From the NCBI GenBank assembly GCA_963839475.1, contig CAWIVH010000020.1:248001-312000 (forward strand): a DNA stretch of 64,000 nucleotides, given 5' to 3'. The translations under genes and the position numbers were made by a program. The stretch's first letter is position 1. Each line of letters starts with the position of its first letter. This DNA comes from CAWIVH01 sp963839475 (GTDB lineage Bacteria > Acidobacteriota > UBA6911). Under the pieces are notes generated by a model, which saw nothing but the letters and a program-made list of their open reading frames with translations, was not told the DNA's origin and did no database searches. Of the stretch, positions 1 to 8,417 are shown in pieces.

Positions 1-1078
1 AGGCTGTGGTTGCCATGCGCATCGATTTCGTCTTGATCAGCATTCTCATCATTCCGGGACTCAGGGCGTTGGCGAGGAAGCGTTCTCCCCGTTGGTTGGA
101 ACGATAGATGCAGGATTGAATTTTTTCCGCCAGCTTCCAGAAATCCGCCCCATCCTGAATCATGAGGTCGAAGCGGCACATCCCCATGTAACATCCGAGG
201 GTCGATTCCGGAATGGCTCTGCTCAGATAAGGACGCAGGTCGGCAAATGTAAGATTCCGCAACGGAACAGAATCACCTGGATAGAGAATCCGTTTGACGG
301 CCATCAATAACGCCGAGCTCAAAATGGCATTGAGTGTTATGCGTTTTTGCCGCGTGCATCGTATCAGGGCTGCCGTAAGCGGTTTTGGCAGCCGCAAAGG
401 CAGGATTCTATGGCAACCCGAAGCCTGGATCCCAGGTTTCCGCCCACCTCTCGATTTCCATCGAAAAGACACCTCCCCAGCCAGTTGACGGCCCATAAAC
501 CGGGCCAGTCGCCAGCCAAATCCTATTCCCTGCAGATGCGCGGGAAAAAGCGCGTTTGCCGGATAGATCCCTTCGTCCGGAAGAGACCCGGAGGCAGCAG
601 CGGGCTGCAAGGCACAGCCCGAGAGAATTTCATACAACAATGGCAACGCTGAAACGGCATCCAGGATGGCATGCTGAATGGTCACTATAATTTCACCGCC
701 GGCAATCTCCGGCGCCCGGTTCATCAAATAATGGCAACGCATCAGGGGGCCAGACGCAATGTCGAGGCGGTTGTCGAGCTCATGCTGTGCCACATCGATC
801 CAACTTTCGGCGGACTCCTTCTCCCTGCAATCAAGCGGAATAGGTGGCGCATCATCAAAAACAAAGGCAAATCCTCCTTTGCCCGGAGCTATCCGGGCGC
901 GCAGGAGACGGTGCCTGAGCTGGAGTTTGCCCAGTGAGGCGGCCAGCCGGTCCCGATCGAGCGAACCCTCAATTTTAAGCACGCAAACTGCATTCATGGC
1001 CCCGAACAAATCCGTGATGGTCAAAGAATGCTCAAATCCCTCAAGCTTCCTGGTATGAATCTTCCTGCCATCTGCCAT
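1..1078 (-). CDS. Condensation-domain / PapA-like acyltransferase, 3' end cut by window edge
   Basis: Reading the minus strand from an ATG at 1078 gives an open frame of 359 codons that runs off the window at base 1, so the C-terminus is missing. The protein begins MADGRKIHTRKLEGFEHSLT and carries QHAILDA, with His136 and Asp140 forming the HxxxD active-site motif of the CoA-dependent acyltransferase fold (NRPS condensation domains, PapA and alcohol acetyltransferases). The N-terminal half matches that fold: a 'D-FGAMN' opening strand, then 'RHRLLRARI', then 'SGPLMRCHY' before the HxxxD. AGAAGG lies about 6 bases upstream of the ATG. I infer acyl transfer onto an alcohol or amine; the substrate cannot be read. 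No NRPS or PKS modules are visible here, so a stand-alone acyltransferase is more likely than an assembly-line domain. Confidence 0.75.
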   Translation of the reverse strand, partial: MADGRKIHTRKLEGFEHSLTITDLFGAMNAVCVLKIEGSLDRDRLAASLGKLQLRHRLLRARIAPGKGGFAFVFDDAPPIPLDCREKESAESWIDVAQHELDNRLDIASGPLMRCHYLMNRAPEIAGGEIIVTIQHAILDAVSALPLLYEILSGCALQPAAASGSLPDEGIYPANALFPAHLQGIGFGWRLARFMGRQLAGEVSFRWKSRGGRKPGIQASGCHRILPLRLPKPLTAALIRCTRQKRITLNAILSSALLMAVKRILYPGDSVPLRNLTFADLRPYLSRAIPESTLGCYMGMCRFDLMIQDGADFWKLAEKIQSCIYRSNQRGERFLANALSPGMMRMLIKTKSMRMATTA

Positions 1079-1290
1079 AAGTCCTTCTAATCTGAGAATC
1101 CTCTAAGAAAGTCCGGTGAACAATTGCACAATCGGGACTAAGTCTCTGAGTCATAGTTATTAAGTTCCTCACTGGGAGATATCATATTCCATATGACAGC
1201 TCTGTTAGTCTATTATTTTTTGCGGCTCATGCTTAATCTGACCCTCCCATTGGAGTGTGGCAATTGCTATAATCCTCACCAACAACAACC

Positions 1291-2022
1291 ATGAGAAAAA
1301 TCACTGCTCTATTCCAGGTACAGGTGCGGCCAAGCGCATTTCGTGTTCCATGGAAGAAACCTGTAAAAGGTTTGTCTCGCCATATTTTGTTCTTCATGAT
1401 CTTATTGTTAAGTACGGTGCCCTTCCCAGCCTGCAGGTCGAAAGTTGCGGCAAAACCAGCTATGCCGCCCGCCGTCGTTATCCCTATGCCGAATCTGCTC
1501 GAAGTCGGGGAAAGTCATCTTGAGTCAGGAAGATATAGTGAGGCGGTCGTTGCGCTCGAAAGCTATCTGAGTCAGAACCCGAACGCAACGGACCGAGACA
1601 TTGCGACATTTAAGCTGGGGCTCTGTTTCGCCTTGGCGGGAAAAAATGAGCAGGATTTCAAAAAAGCGCAAAATCAATTCCGGATTGTAGCAACCCAGTA
1701 TCCCCAGAGCCGGTATTTCCATTTGGCCTCATTCATTCTTTCCCTTCAAGCCAGCATCGATAGGCTTCAAATCGACTATCAAGAGAAAGCCAGAATTATT
1801 GAGGAAAAGGATGCGGCCCTTAGCGAACGGGATGAGCGGATACGCAAGCTCGCCGATGGCGGAAAGAGCAAGGACGGCAGGATCAAGGATCGGGAATCCC
1901 GTGTTCGGGAAAGAGATGAAAAGATCAAGGAGCTCAACGAAACTGTTCGCCGTCTGACCGATGAGCTCGAGCGTATGAAAAAGATCGACTTACAGCGGAA
2001 TCCTTCGCGCCCGCCGGGCTAA
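1291..2022 (+). CDS. TPR/coiled-coil envelope protein, probable lipoprotein
   Basis: A 243-residue protein. A hydrophobic stretch (about residues 29-47, ending PFPAC) resembles a lipoprotein signal with a poor lipobox. About 28 residues precede it, so the real start may be internal (a TTG or the Met at 36); no clear ribosome site precedes the ATG at 1291. Residues about 70-160 look like TPR repeats of the YbgF/BamD-like type ('GESHLESGRYSEAVVALESYL', then 'FKKAQNQFRIVATQYPQSRY'). From about 165 to 235 the chain is a charged coiled coil with repeated 'ERDERIRKL'-type heptads. A scaffold role in the envelope is inferred. It converges with the S46 peptidase gene, with a hairpin between them. Confidence 0.65.
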   Translation: MRKITALFQVQVRPSAFRVPWKKPVKGLSRHILFFMILLLSTVPFPACRSKVAAKPAMPPAVVIPMPNLLEVGESHLESGRYSEAVVALESYLSQNPNATDRDIATFKLGLCFALAGKNEQDFKKAQNQFRIVATQYPQSRYFHLASFILSLQASIDRLQIDYQEKARIIEEKDAALSERDERIRKLADGGKSKDGRIKDRESRVRERDEKIKELNETVRRLTDELERMKKIDLQRNPSRPPG

Positions 2023-2091
2023 GAGCCCCATTCCAATTCACTCGACAGGATTACTGCCAGGTCGCGCAGCGCCGGAGCTTCGCCCTGCCGC

Positions 2092-2133
2092 TGAGAAAAG
2101 GGCCCTGATCCTCGCGGACCGGGCCCCTTCTCA
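2092..2133. terminator. Hairpin between convergent genes
   Basis: TGAGAAAAGGGCCC is followed after a 15-base loop by GGGCCCCTTCTCA, giving a strong GC-rich stem with one bulge. It lies between the stop of the TPR protein (2022) and the stop of the S46 peptidase (2158), so it can end transcripts from both sides. There is no clear T run, so factor-independent termination is uncertain. Confidence 0.45.
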
Positions 2134-2157
2134 AGCTTGAATCGGATTACGTTTTCT

Positions 2158-4338
2158 TTATTTGGTAATCCCCATTTCCTTCAGAAGGTTGCCAGCGCCA
2201 TCTACCTCCGCCATATTCCACAGCATATAACGGCTGTCGACGTGAATCGACCGGGTCTTGATGCTGTCAAACACCAGGTTGGACGCGACGGATTCATAGG
2301 TGCCATCGAAGAGCAAACCGACCAGTTCGCCCTTTCCGTTCAGGGTTGGGGAACCGGAGTTGCCGCCGGTGGTGTCCACGGTCGAAAGGAAATTCACCGG
2401 CACGCTTTTCAGCCCGGAGTCATAGTAAGGGGTTTTGCCTGCCTGAACGGCTTTAATGGCATCCAGCTGCACCTTGGGAGCGTCGAAATCGCCACTGCCG
2501 GTTTGTTTTTCAATTATTCCGGTGAGGGATGTATGGGGCTTGTAGAATAGACCGTCCTTGGCATCCACGCCTTTGATCTGGCCATAGGTGACCCGTAAAG
2601 TACTGTTGGCGTCCGGCGCAACCAATCCTCCGGCTTTCGCCAGCAGTGCCTCCATATACCTGGGACGGATGCGGGCGTAGGCGCCGGCCCGGTTTTTCGC
2701 AGTCTCCCGATTGGCATCGACCAGCGGCTGGAGCGCCAGCCCGAGCTTGATGAAAGGATCGCCGGTCGCCTCGATTTCAGCGGAATTTTTGTTCATCAAG
2801 CCGAGACGGAAATCCAGCTCGGCCATTTTGGTGCCTTTGTAGAGGAGGTCGAGATACGCCTCAATCGCCTTCTCCGCATCAGCCTTGCTCTGATTGGGAG
2901 CGAGGCCGGCCATTTTGTCCAGGGGTGCGATCCGCTGTTCGGATGGCAACGCAGCCGCCATCAACAGGGCCCATTTGAGAAACGCCCGGTCTGCAGTCGC
3001 ATCCAGCGAGCGTTGCGATCGTTCTTGTCCTTCTTTGATTCGGCTCCAATCCCTCTCCTGGAATCCGGGGTCGCGCTCCACATCCTTCAATGCTTTCTGA
3101 TTTGCCAGACGGATCATGGTCTGGGCTGAAGCCAAATAGGTCGAACTCCCGGTTACAGTATTGAGCACCGCGTTCATCTCGCGGGATTTCTCGCCTTCTG
3201 CCTGAAGCGCCTTCAGCGCCGGCATGATGTCGCCGTATTTCTTCTGCCTCGCGGGATCGGCACCGATCCAGGCCATCAGTTCGCTTTCAGCCTTCTCCTT
3301 CTGAGCCAGCGCCCCTCCTTTGGTCATTCCTTCAAGCATGCCTTTCTGGTTGGTGAGACCGTTGTTCAGCCCCTGAATCCTGCCGGCTAATTTGAGCGCC
3401 AGCGCTTTGTTATCCTTCGTGAGCTTTTCGATCAAGGCGAGCTGCTCCTCAGCCAGGCGTATCGCGCGGGGATAGGTCCACTCGGTAATTTCCTTGATTT
3501 CGGAATAGGTCTGGTGGCGGACGGTGCGCCCGGGATAGCCGACCACAAATACCAGGTCCCCAGCTTTAGCGCCGGCGGGGGAGACCTTCAGGAAATGCTT
3601 GGGAGTGTAGGGCACGTTATCCTTGGAGAAGGCGGCTGGCTTGCCGTCCTTGCCGACGTAGGCGCGCAGGAAACTCCAGTCGCCAGTATGACGAGGCCAA
3701 CGCCAATTGTCGGTTTCTCCGCCAAACACCCCGATGCCTTCAGCCGGCGCATAGACCAGCCGAACATCTTTGATCTCCAGCTGCTTGATTTCGTAATATT
3801 TCAATCCCTCAAAAAAAGAAGCCACGTTGCACCGCGACCCGTCCTTTTCGCACGCTGCGATGCGCTCTTTGACCCTACGGTCGATAATGTCATATCGTTC
3901 GCGGTCCGAAGCCTTGGGATCGATTTTGCCGGTTATCTCGGCCGTAACTTCAAGGACGGAAGTGGTCACGAAAACTCGCGAGCCCGGGCCATTGCTCAGT
4001 TCCTCCTCACGGGACTTTGCCAGATATCCGTCCTTGAGCAGGTTGCGCTGCGGCGTGGAATTGAACTGCAACCCTCCGGTCACGCAATGATGATTCGTGA
4101 CAATCAGGCCGTCCGGGGATACAAAGGACGCAGAACAGCCGCCAAGAGACACGACCGCCCCCATCGGCTGGCCCGTCAGATCGGCAAAGGCATTGGGATC
4201 GCCGGTAAAACCGAGGGTTTTCAAACGCGAGGCCAACTGCGGAATTTGCTGCGGCATCCACATCCCTTCTTCTGCCGGGGCCGCTGGGGCAGACAGGATT
4301 AGAGCGGAAAGGACCAAAATCAGGCATTTGAGTTTCAT
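2158..4338 (-). CDS. S46 family dipeptidyl-peptidase, DPP7-like
   Basis: Exported serine exopeptidase that removes dipeptides from the N-terminus of peptides, normally in the periplasm. The start at 4338 (MKLKCLIL) is preferred over the longer frame because AGGAGA lies 8 bases upstream and a signal peptide begins at once. The 726-residue length fits family S46. The catalytic triad is visible: TNHHC (His about 84), the Asp in the ETDNWRWPRHTGDWS region, and GGNSGSP (Ser661). In this family the residue 18 after the Ser separates specificities: Arg in DPP11 (acidic P1), Gly in DPP7 (hydrophobic P1). Here it is Gly, with the conserved Phe at +16, so a DPP7-like preference is inferred. It sits divergent from the TonB receptor gene and near a tricorn protease, suggesting shared use of peptides. 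Confidence 0.93.
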   Translation of the reverse strand: MKLKCLILVLSALILSAPAAPAEEGMWMPQQIPQLASRLKTLGFTGDPNAFADLTGQPMGAVVSLGGCSASFVSPDGLIVTNHHCVTGGLQFNSTPQRNLLKDGYLAKSREEELSNGPGSRVFVTTSVLEVTAEITGKIDPKASDRERYDIIDRRVKERIAACEKDGSRCNVASFFEGLKYYEIKQLEIKDVRLVYAPAEGIGVFGGETDNWRWPRHTGDWSFLRAYVGKDGKPAAFSKDNVPYTPKHFLKVSPAGAKAGDLVFVVGYPGRTVRHQTYSEIKEITEWTYPRAIRLAEEQLALIEKLTKDNKALALKLAGRIQGLNNGLTNQKGMLEGMTKGGALAQKEKAESELMAWIGADPARQKKYGDIMPALKALQAEGEKSREMNAVLNTVTGSSTYLASAQTMIRLANQKALKDVERDPGFQERDWSRIKEGQERSQRSLDATADRAFLKWALLMAAALPSEQRIAPLDKMAGLAPNQSKADAEKAIEAYLDLLYKGTKMAELDFRLGLMNKNSAEIEATGDPFIKLGLALQPLVDANRETAKNRAGAYARIRPRYMEALLAKAGGLVAPDANSTLRVTYGQIKGVDAKDGLFYKPHTSLTGIIEKQTGSGDFDAPKVQLDAIKAVQAGKTPYYDSGLKSVPVNFLSTVDTTGGNSGSPTLNGKGELVGLLFDGTYESVASNLVFDSIKTRSIHVDSRYMLWNMAEVDGAGNLLKEMGITK

Positions 4339-4618
4339 GGCTTCATCTCCTGATGAAATTAACAAACCCTCAGTTTTAACCATCTCTACAGCGAGAGCAA
4401 GAACATTTCGGCTCTGATTGGTACATGACCGCCACTCCACAACCGCGGCGCGTGCCAGTCATTTCTCTATTCCAGGATTCGAAGCAGACGTCTAGAATAA
4501 AAACTGGAATTTAAAAACAGGCATGACGGCCGAAATTGGATTTTGGAATCGGTCTTTCTTGAATTAATCACGGATAATGGCGCCGTCAGCCCTCATTTCA
4601 AAGTGAAGGAGCAAATTT

Positions 4619-7600
4619 ATGAAAACCTTGAAGGCAGTCGCGGTTTTGGCTCTCGCGATCCTGGTGCTGTGCGGCACAGGCACCTTGTTCGGACAGGAGA
4701 CGACCGGGAGTATCCTGGGCACCGTGCGTGATCCCAGTGGAGCGCCGATCCCGGGCGCCAAGGTAACCATCAGTGACGCCGAAAAGAAAATTGTCGTTCG
4801 GACAGTTGTGACCGGAGCTGAAGGACAGTTTTCCGTACCTCTGCTGCAGGTGGGAATCTATGACATCGAGGCCGAGGCGCAGGGATTTAAAAAACAGGTT
4901 GCTCTCGGCCTCAAACTGGACCTGAACCAGCGGCGATCGGTAGACCTGGCTCTTGAAGTCGGAAACATCACGGATACTGTCACGGTGGAAGCGTCGGCCA
5001 ATCCGATAGAAACTTCGACGCCGCTGTCCTCTTCCCTAATAACCGGCGAACAGGCGCGCGAATTGTCGCTCAACAACCGGAACTGGGTCCAGTTGGTCGC
5101 CCTTGCGCCGGGAGTAACGAATGACCTGGCTGACCAGGTTTACGTAGGCACTACAAATCCCGAGGGGCAGGCCAACACCATCAATATATCGGTCAATGGC
5201 GCCCGGAGCAGCCAGAACACCTTCACGGTAGACGGCGCGGATATTACCGACCGCGGATCGAATATCACTATCCAGGCCTATCCCAGCGTAGATTCGATCG
5301 GCGAGTTCAAAGTGCTGACCAGTCTTTATCCCGCCGAGTCGGGCCGTAGCGGCGGCGGACAAGTGAATATTGTCACCCGGTCTGGCACCCACAGATTTCA
5401 CGGAAGCGCTTTTGAATTCCTCCGGAACGAGGTTCTCAACGCCAACAACTTTCTGATCAACAGCAGCGCCAACCCGGCCTACGGGCGGAACTCTGACGGC
5501 GAAGCGAAACGCGCCCCTTTCCGCTACAACAACTTCGGCTGGACTCTCGGAGGGCCCATCCCGCTGCAGAAACTCATGGGCGAAAAGGGCAAAGATTTCT
5601 TCTTCTTTTTCTCGCAGGAATATCGGCGCGACCGCCGGTTTTCGTCCGCAAGCACTACTTCGGTCCCGGATTCTGCGCTGCGCACCGGTGTTTTTCCGAT
5701 CCCGGTGTGCATCAACCGACCGGCGCTGGGTGAAACCTCCTGTACCGGCAACTATATCCTGCCGGCAGGAACGCCAATCCCGGCAAGTCTGATCAATCCC
5801 ACATCCAATGGTTATCTGACCGGGATCTACAACAAGCTTCCGTTGCCGAATAATCCCACGGTCAGCAATCCGTTCGCCCTTTTGACCGGCCTGGCGAATG
5901 TCGCGGATTTTCGTCAGGAAGTGATTAAGATCGACAAGACTTTTTCAACCAAGCTGTCGACTTACTACCGTTATCAGCATGACTCCATTCCGACCTTGGA
6001 TGGGAATGCCCTGTTTTCGAGCGGATCGGGATTGCCGGGAGTTTCGACCACCGAGACCAATTCCCCGGGCCAGACGCATACAGCCAGCGTCACTTACATC
6101 GCGAGCCCGAAAAACATCTTTGAAGGACGCTACACCTACGGTTATGGGGCCATCCTGAGCAAGAACGTTGGCACGCTCGCTTTGGAAAACACAACGATCC
6201 CGGTCACCCTGCCGTTTGAAAATACGCGCGATCGAAATCCGACCCTGACCGGAAACGGCTTTACCGGCCTGACCAGCTACGGCCCCTATGACAACTTCTC
6301 TTACAAGCACAACTTTGGCGGAAGTTGGACCGGCATTATGGGAAACCATACGATCAAGGTCGGCGGGGTTTATTCGATCTATCGCAAGAATGAAAACGCC
6401 CTGGCGGGGAATAACGAAGGAATCTACAGCGCGTTTGCCACAACACTTCCTGCAGGTCAGACTTTCCCGCAGAACTACACACTGCCCGGCGGCACGGTTC
6501 TGCCGAATGCACTGACCTCCACCGTCGCAGCCAACCTGCAGCGCTGGGCCAACTTCATGGTCGGAAACGTGCAGACCTTCAGCCAGGCGCATTATGACTA
6601 CACGGCGGATCTGCGTCAGAAAACCCTCGAGATTTATGCCCAGGATGAATTTCGCATGAGGAGGAACCTAACCCTCTACTACGGCGTGCGCTATTCCTAT
6701 TTCCCCTCGGCCTATGACAAGAACGGCCGGTTAACCAATTTCGTGCCTTCTCTCTTCAGTGCGGCCAATGCGCCCCTGGTGACAGGAGCGGGCGCCCGCG
6801 TCACCGGCTCAGGGAATTTCTGCGGCGGCATCATCGCCAATGATCAGAACTTCACAACAGGTCCCGCGATCTATAATTGCACTCCCTCCAAATCTCCTTG
6901 GGGAAAATACGTGATCGATTCCGGCAAGGGCGATTTTGCTCCCCGCTTCGGTGTTGCCTGGGATCCCTCCGGCAATGGCAAGACGGTTATCCGGACCGGC
7001 TACGGACTCTTTCATGAGCAAGTTCTGAACGGCACCTTCCTGCAACACATCGGGCTGAATCCGCCGTACCAGGAAACGGTAACCGGCACAAATACCCGGA
7101 TGGACAATCCCGCAGCTTCCATTTCAGTTTCTGCAACACCGCAGGGCCTGAGAGCCATCCAATCCGACTGGAACACACCTTACATGCAGCACTGGTCCTT
7201 AAATATCCAGCGTGAAATTTCAAAAAACACCTATTTCACGGTCGGATACTACGGATCCAAAGGGACGCATCTCATCGGTGTGACGGAATTAAATGACCTG
7301 CCTCCCGGATATGCCCTGGGCTCCGTATGCGCGCCGGGAAATAACTATTTTGGTCAAGCTGCCCCATTTACAGCAGTTACCTGCCAGCCTGCCGGTTACG
7401 CCTTCCGCAACCTTACCTCGGTGACTGGAAACCCGAATGTAGTTGGGACCACCACGTTCACCGATCAACTGATCCTGGACCAGTTGCGGCCCTACCGCGG
7501 ATATCGCGGAATCGCTATGATACAGCCACGGTATGACTCGAACTATCACAGTCTGCAGGTATCGGCTCAAAAGCGGTTCTCCGGTTCTTCCCAGGTGAAC

Positions 7601-8275
7601 CTGGCCTACACCTATGGGAAAAACCTGACCAACAGCCCCAACGACCGCTCAGGTTTCCCCCAGGACACCTACGACCTGCGCAGCGAATATCAGCGTGCCA
7701 CGCTGGATCGCAGGCATGTGCTGGTGGCTAATTTCGTTTACGAATTACCCTTCATGCGCGAGCAGCGGGGTTTCGTTGGCAAAACGCTCGGCGGATGGCA
7801 ATCCTCCGGGATTATCACCTACAATACGGGGCTGCCCTTCAGCCCGGCGACCTCGAGCCTGGACTACGCGGGCCTCGGATTAATCAATGCCGGCCCAACC
7901 GCCCGCCCCAACCTGTTGTGCGATCCCAATGAAAACGCACCGCACACCGTAGCACAGTATTTCAACACCGCCTGCTTCCAGACTAATCCCCCCAGTACGG
8001 GCACCGGTTCGACAGGGCTGCCTAACAAACCGGGCACTGCGGGACGCGGGATCATCGGCGGGCCGTCGACGACCCGTATCGATTTCACGATGTCCAAGAA
8101 TCTGAAGCTCACCGAGAGCATGAAGATGCAGTTCCGCTGGGAAGCCTTTAACATTCTCAATCACACGAACTACCGCGGGTTCACCAGCCTGAATGTGACG
8201 AGCACCGCTTTCGGCCAGATCGGAACTGTGCGCGATCCGCGAACGATGCAGGTAGCCCTTAAGCTGTATTTTTAG
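4619..8275 (+). CDS. Oar-like TonB-dependent receptor with carboxypeptidase-regulatory domain
   Basis: A 1218-residue outer-membrane receptor. A clear signal peptide (MKTLKAVAVLALAILVLCG...LFGQ) is followed at about 28-110 by a carboxypeptidase-regulatory-like beta-sandwich ('GSILGTVRDPSGAPIPGAKVTI'), then a plug domain ('ITGEQARELSLNNRNWVQLV', 'FTVDGADI', 'SGRSGGGQVNIVTRSG'), then a long beta-barrel ending in the aromatic 'MQVALKLYF'. This three-part design is typical of the large receptors that are many times duplicated in Acidobacteriota. It should import an oligosaccharide or peptide too big for porins; the ligand cannot be read. AAGGAG lies about 9 bases before the ATG. Neighbouring peptidases on both sides favour a peptide or protein ligand, but this is only context. 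Confidence 0.92.
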   Translation: MKTLKAVAVLALAILVLCGTGTLFGQETTGSILGTVRDPSGAPIPGAKVTISDAEKKIVVRTVVTGAEGQFSVPLLQVGIYDIEAEAQGFKKQVALGLKLDLNQRRSVDLALEVGNITDTVTVEASANPIETSTPLSSSLITGEQARELSLNNRNWVQLVALAPGVTNDLADQVYVGTTNPEGQANTINISVNGARSSQNTFTVDGADITDRGSNITIQAYPSVDSIGEFKVLTSLYPAESGRSGGGQVNIVTRSGTHRFHGSAFEFLRNEVLNANNFLINSSANPAYGRNSDGEAKRAPFRYNNFGWTLGGPIPLQKLMGEKGKDFFFFFSQEYRRDRRFSSASTTSVPDSALRTGVFPIPVCINRPALGETSCTGNYILPAGTPIPASLINPTSNGYLTGIYNKLPLPNNPTVSNPFALLTGLANVADFRQEVIKIDKTFSTKLSTYYRYQHDSIPTLDGNALFSSGSGLPGVSTTETNSPGQTHTASVTYIASPKNIFEGRYTYGYGAILSKNVGTLALENTTIPVTLPFENTRDRNPTLTGNGFTGLTSYGPYDNFSYKHNFGGSWTGIMGNHTIKVGGVYSIYRKNENALAGNNEGIYSAFATTLPAGQTFPQNYTLPGGTVLPNALTSTVAANLQRWANFMVGNVQTFSQAHYDYTADLRQKTLEIYAQDEFRMRRNLTLYYGVRYSYFPSAYDKNGRLTNFVPSLFSAANAPLVTGAGARVTGSGNFCGGIIANDQNFTTGPAIYNCTPSKSPWGKYVIDSGKGDFAPRFGVAWDPSGNGKTVIRTGYGLFHEQVLNGTFLQHIGLNPPYQETVTGTNTRMDNPAASISVSATPQGLRAIQSDWNTPYMQHWSLNIQREISKNTYFTVGYYGSKGTHLIGVTELNDLPPGYALGSVCAPGNNYFGQAAPFTAVTCQPAGYAFRNLTSVTGNPNVVGTTTFTDQLILDQLRPYRGYRGIAMIQPRYDSNYHSLQVSAQKRFSGSSQVNLAYTYGKNLTNSPNDRSGFPQDTYDLRSEYQRATLDRRHVLVANFVYELPFMREQRGFVGKTLGGWQSSGIITYNTGLPFSPATSSLDYAGLGLINAGPTARPNLLCDPNENAPHTVAQYFNTACFQTNPPSTGTGSTGLPNKPGTAGRGIIGGPSTTRIDFTMSKNLKLTESMKMQFRWEAFNILNHTNYRGFTSLNVTSTAFGQIGTVRDPRTMQVALKLYF

Positions 8276-8286
8276 GGACAGGTTGC

Positions 8287-8388
8287 CCGGCCGGGGTTGG
8301 TTCCGTATTTAACCCCGACCGGCAAATACCCAAAAAGCAAAGACCGCGAGGACTCGAAGTGATTTTTCGAAGTCTCCGCGGTCTTTGT
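8287..8388. terminator. Two hairpins between convergent receptor and protease genes
   Basis: The first hairpin pairs 8289-8298 with 8311-8320 (GGCCGGGGTT against AACCCCGACC, one mismatch). The second pairs about 8339-8360 with 8367-8387, with outer arms AAAGACCGCG and CGCGGTCTTT and a few internal bulges. The second is symmetrical enough to act in both directions between the stops at 8275 and 8418. Confidence 0.7.
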
Positions 8389-8417
8389 GTTTCAGAACGA
8401 ATACTGCCTTGCAGAGG

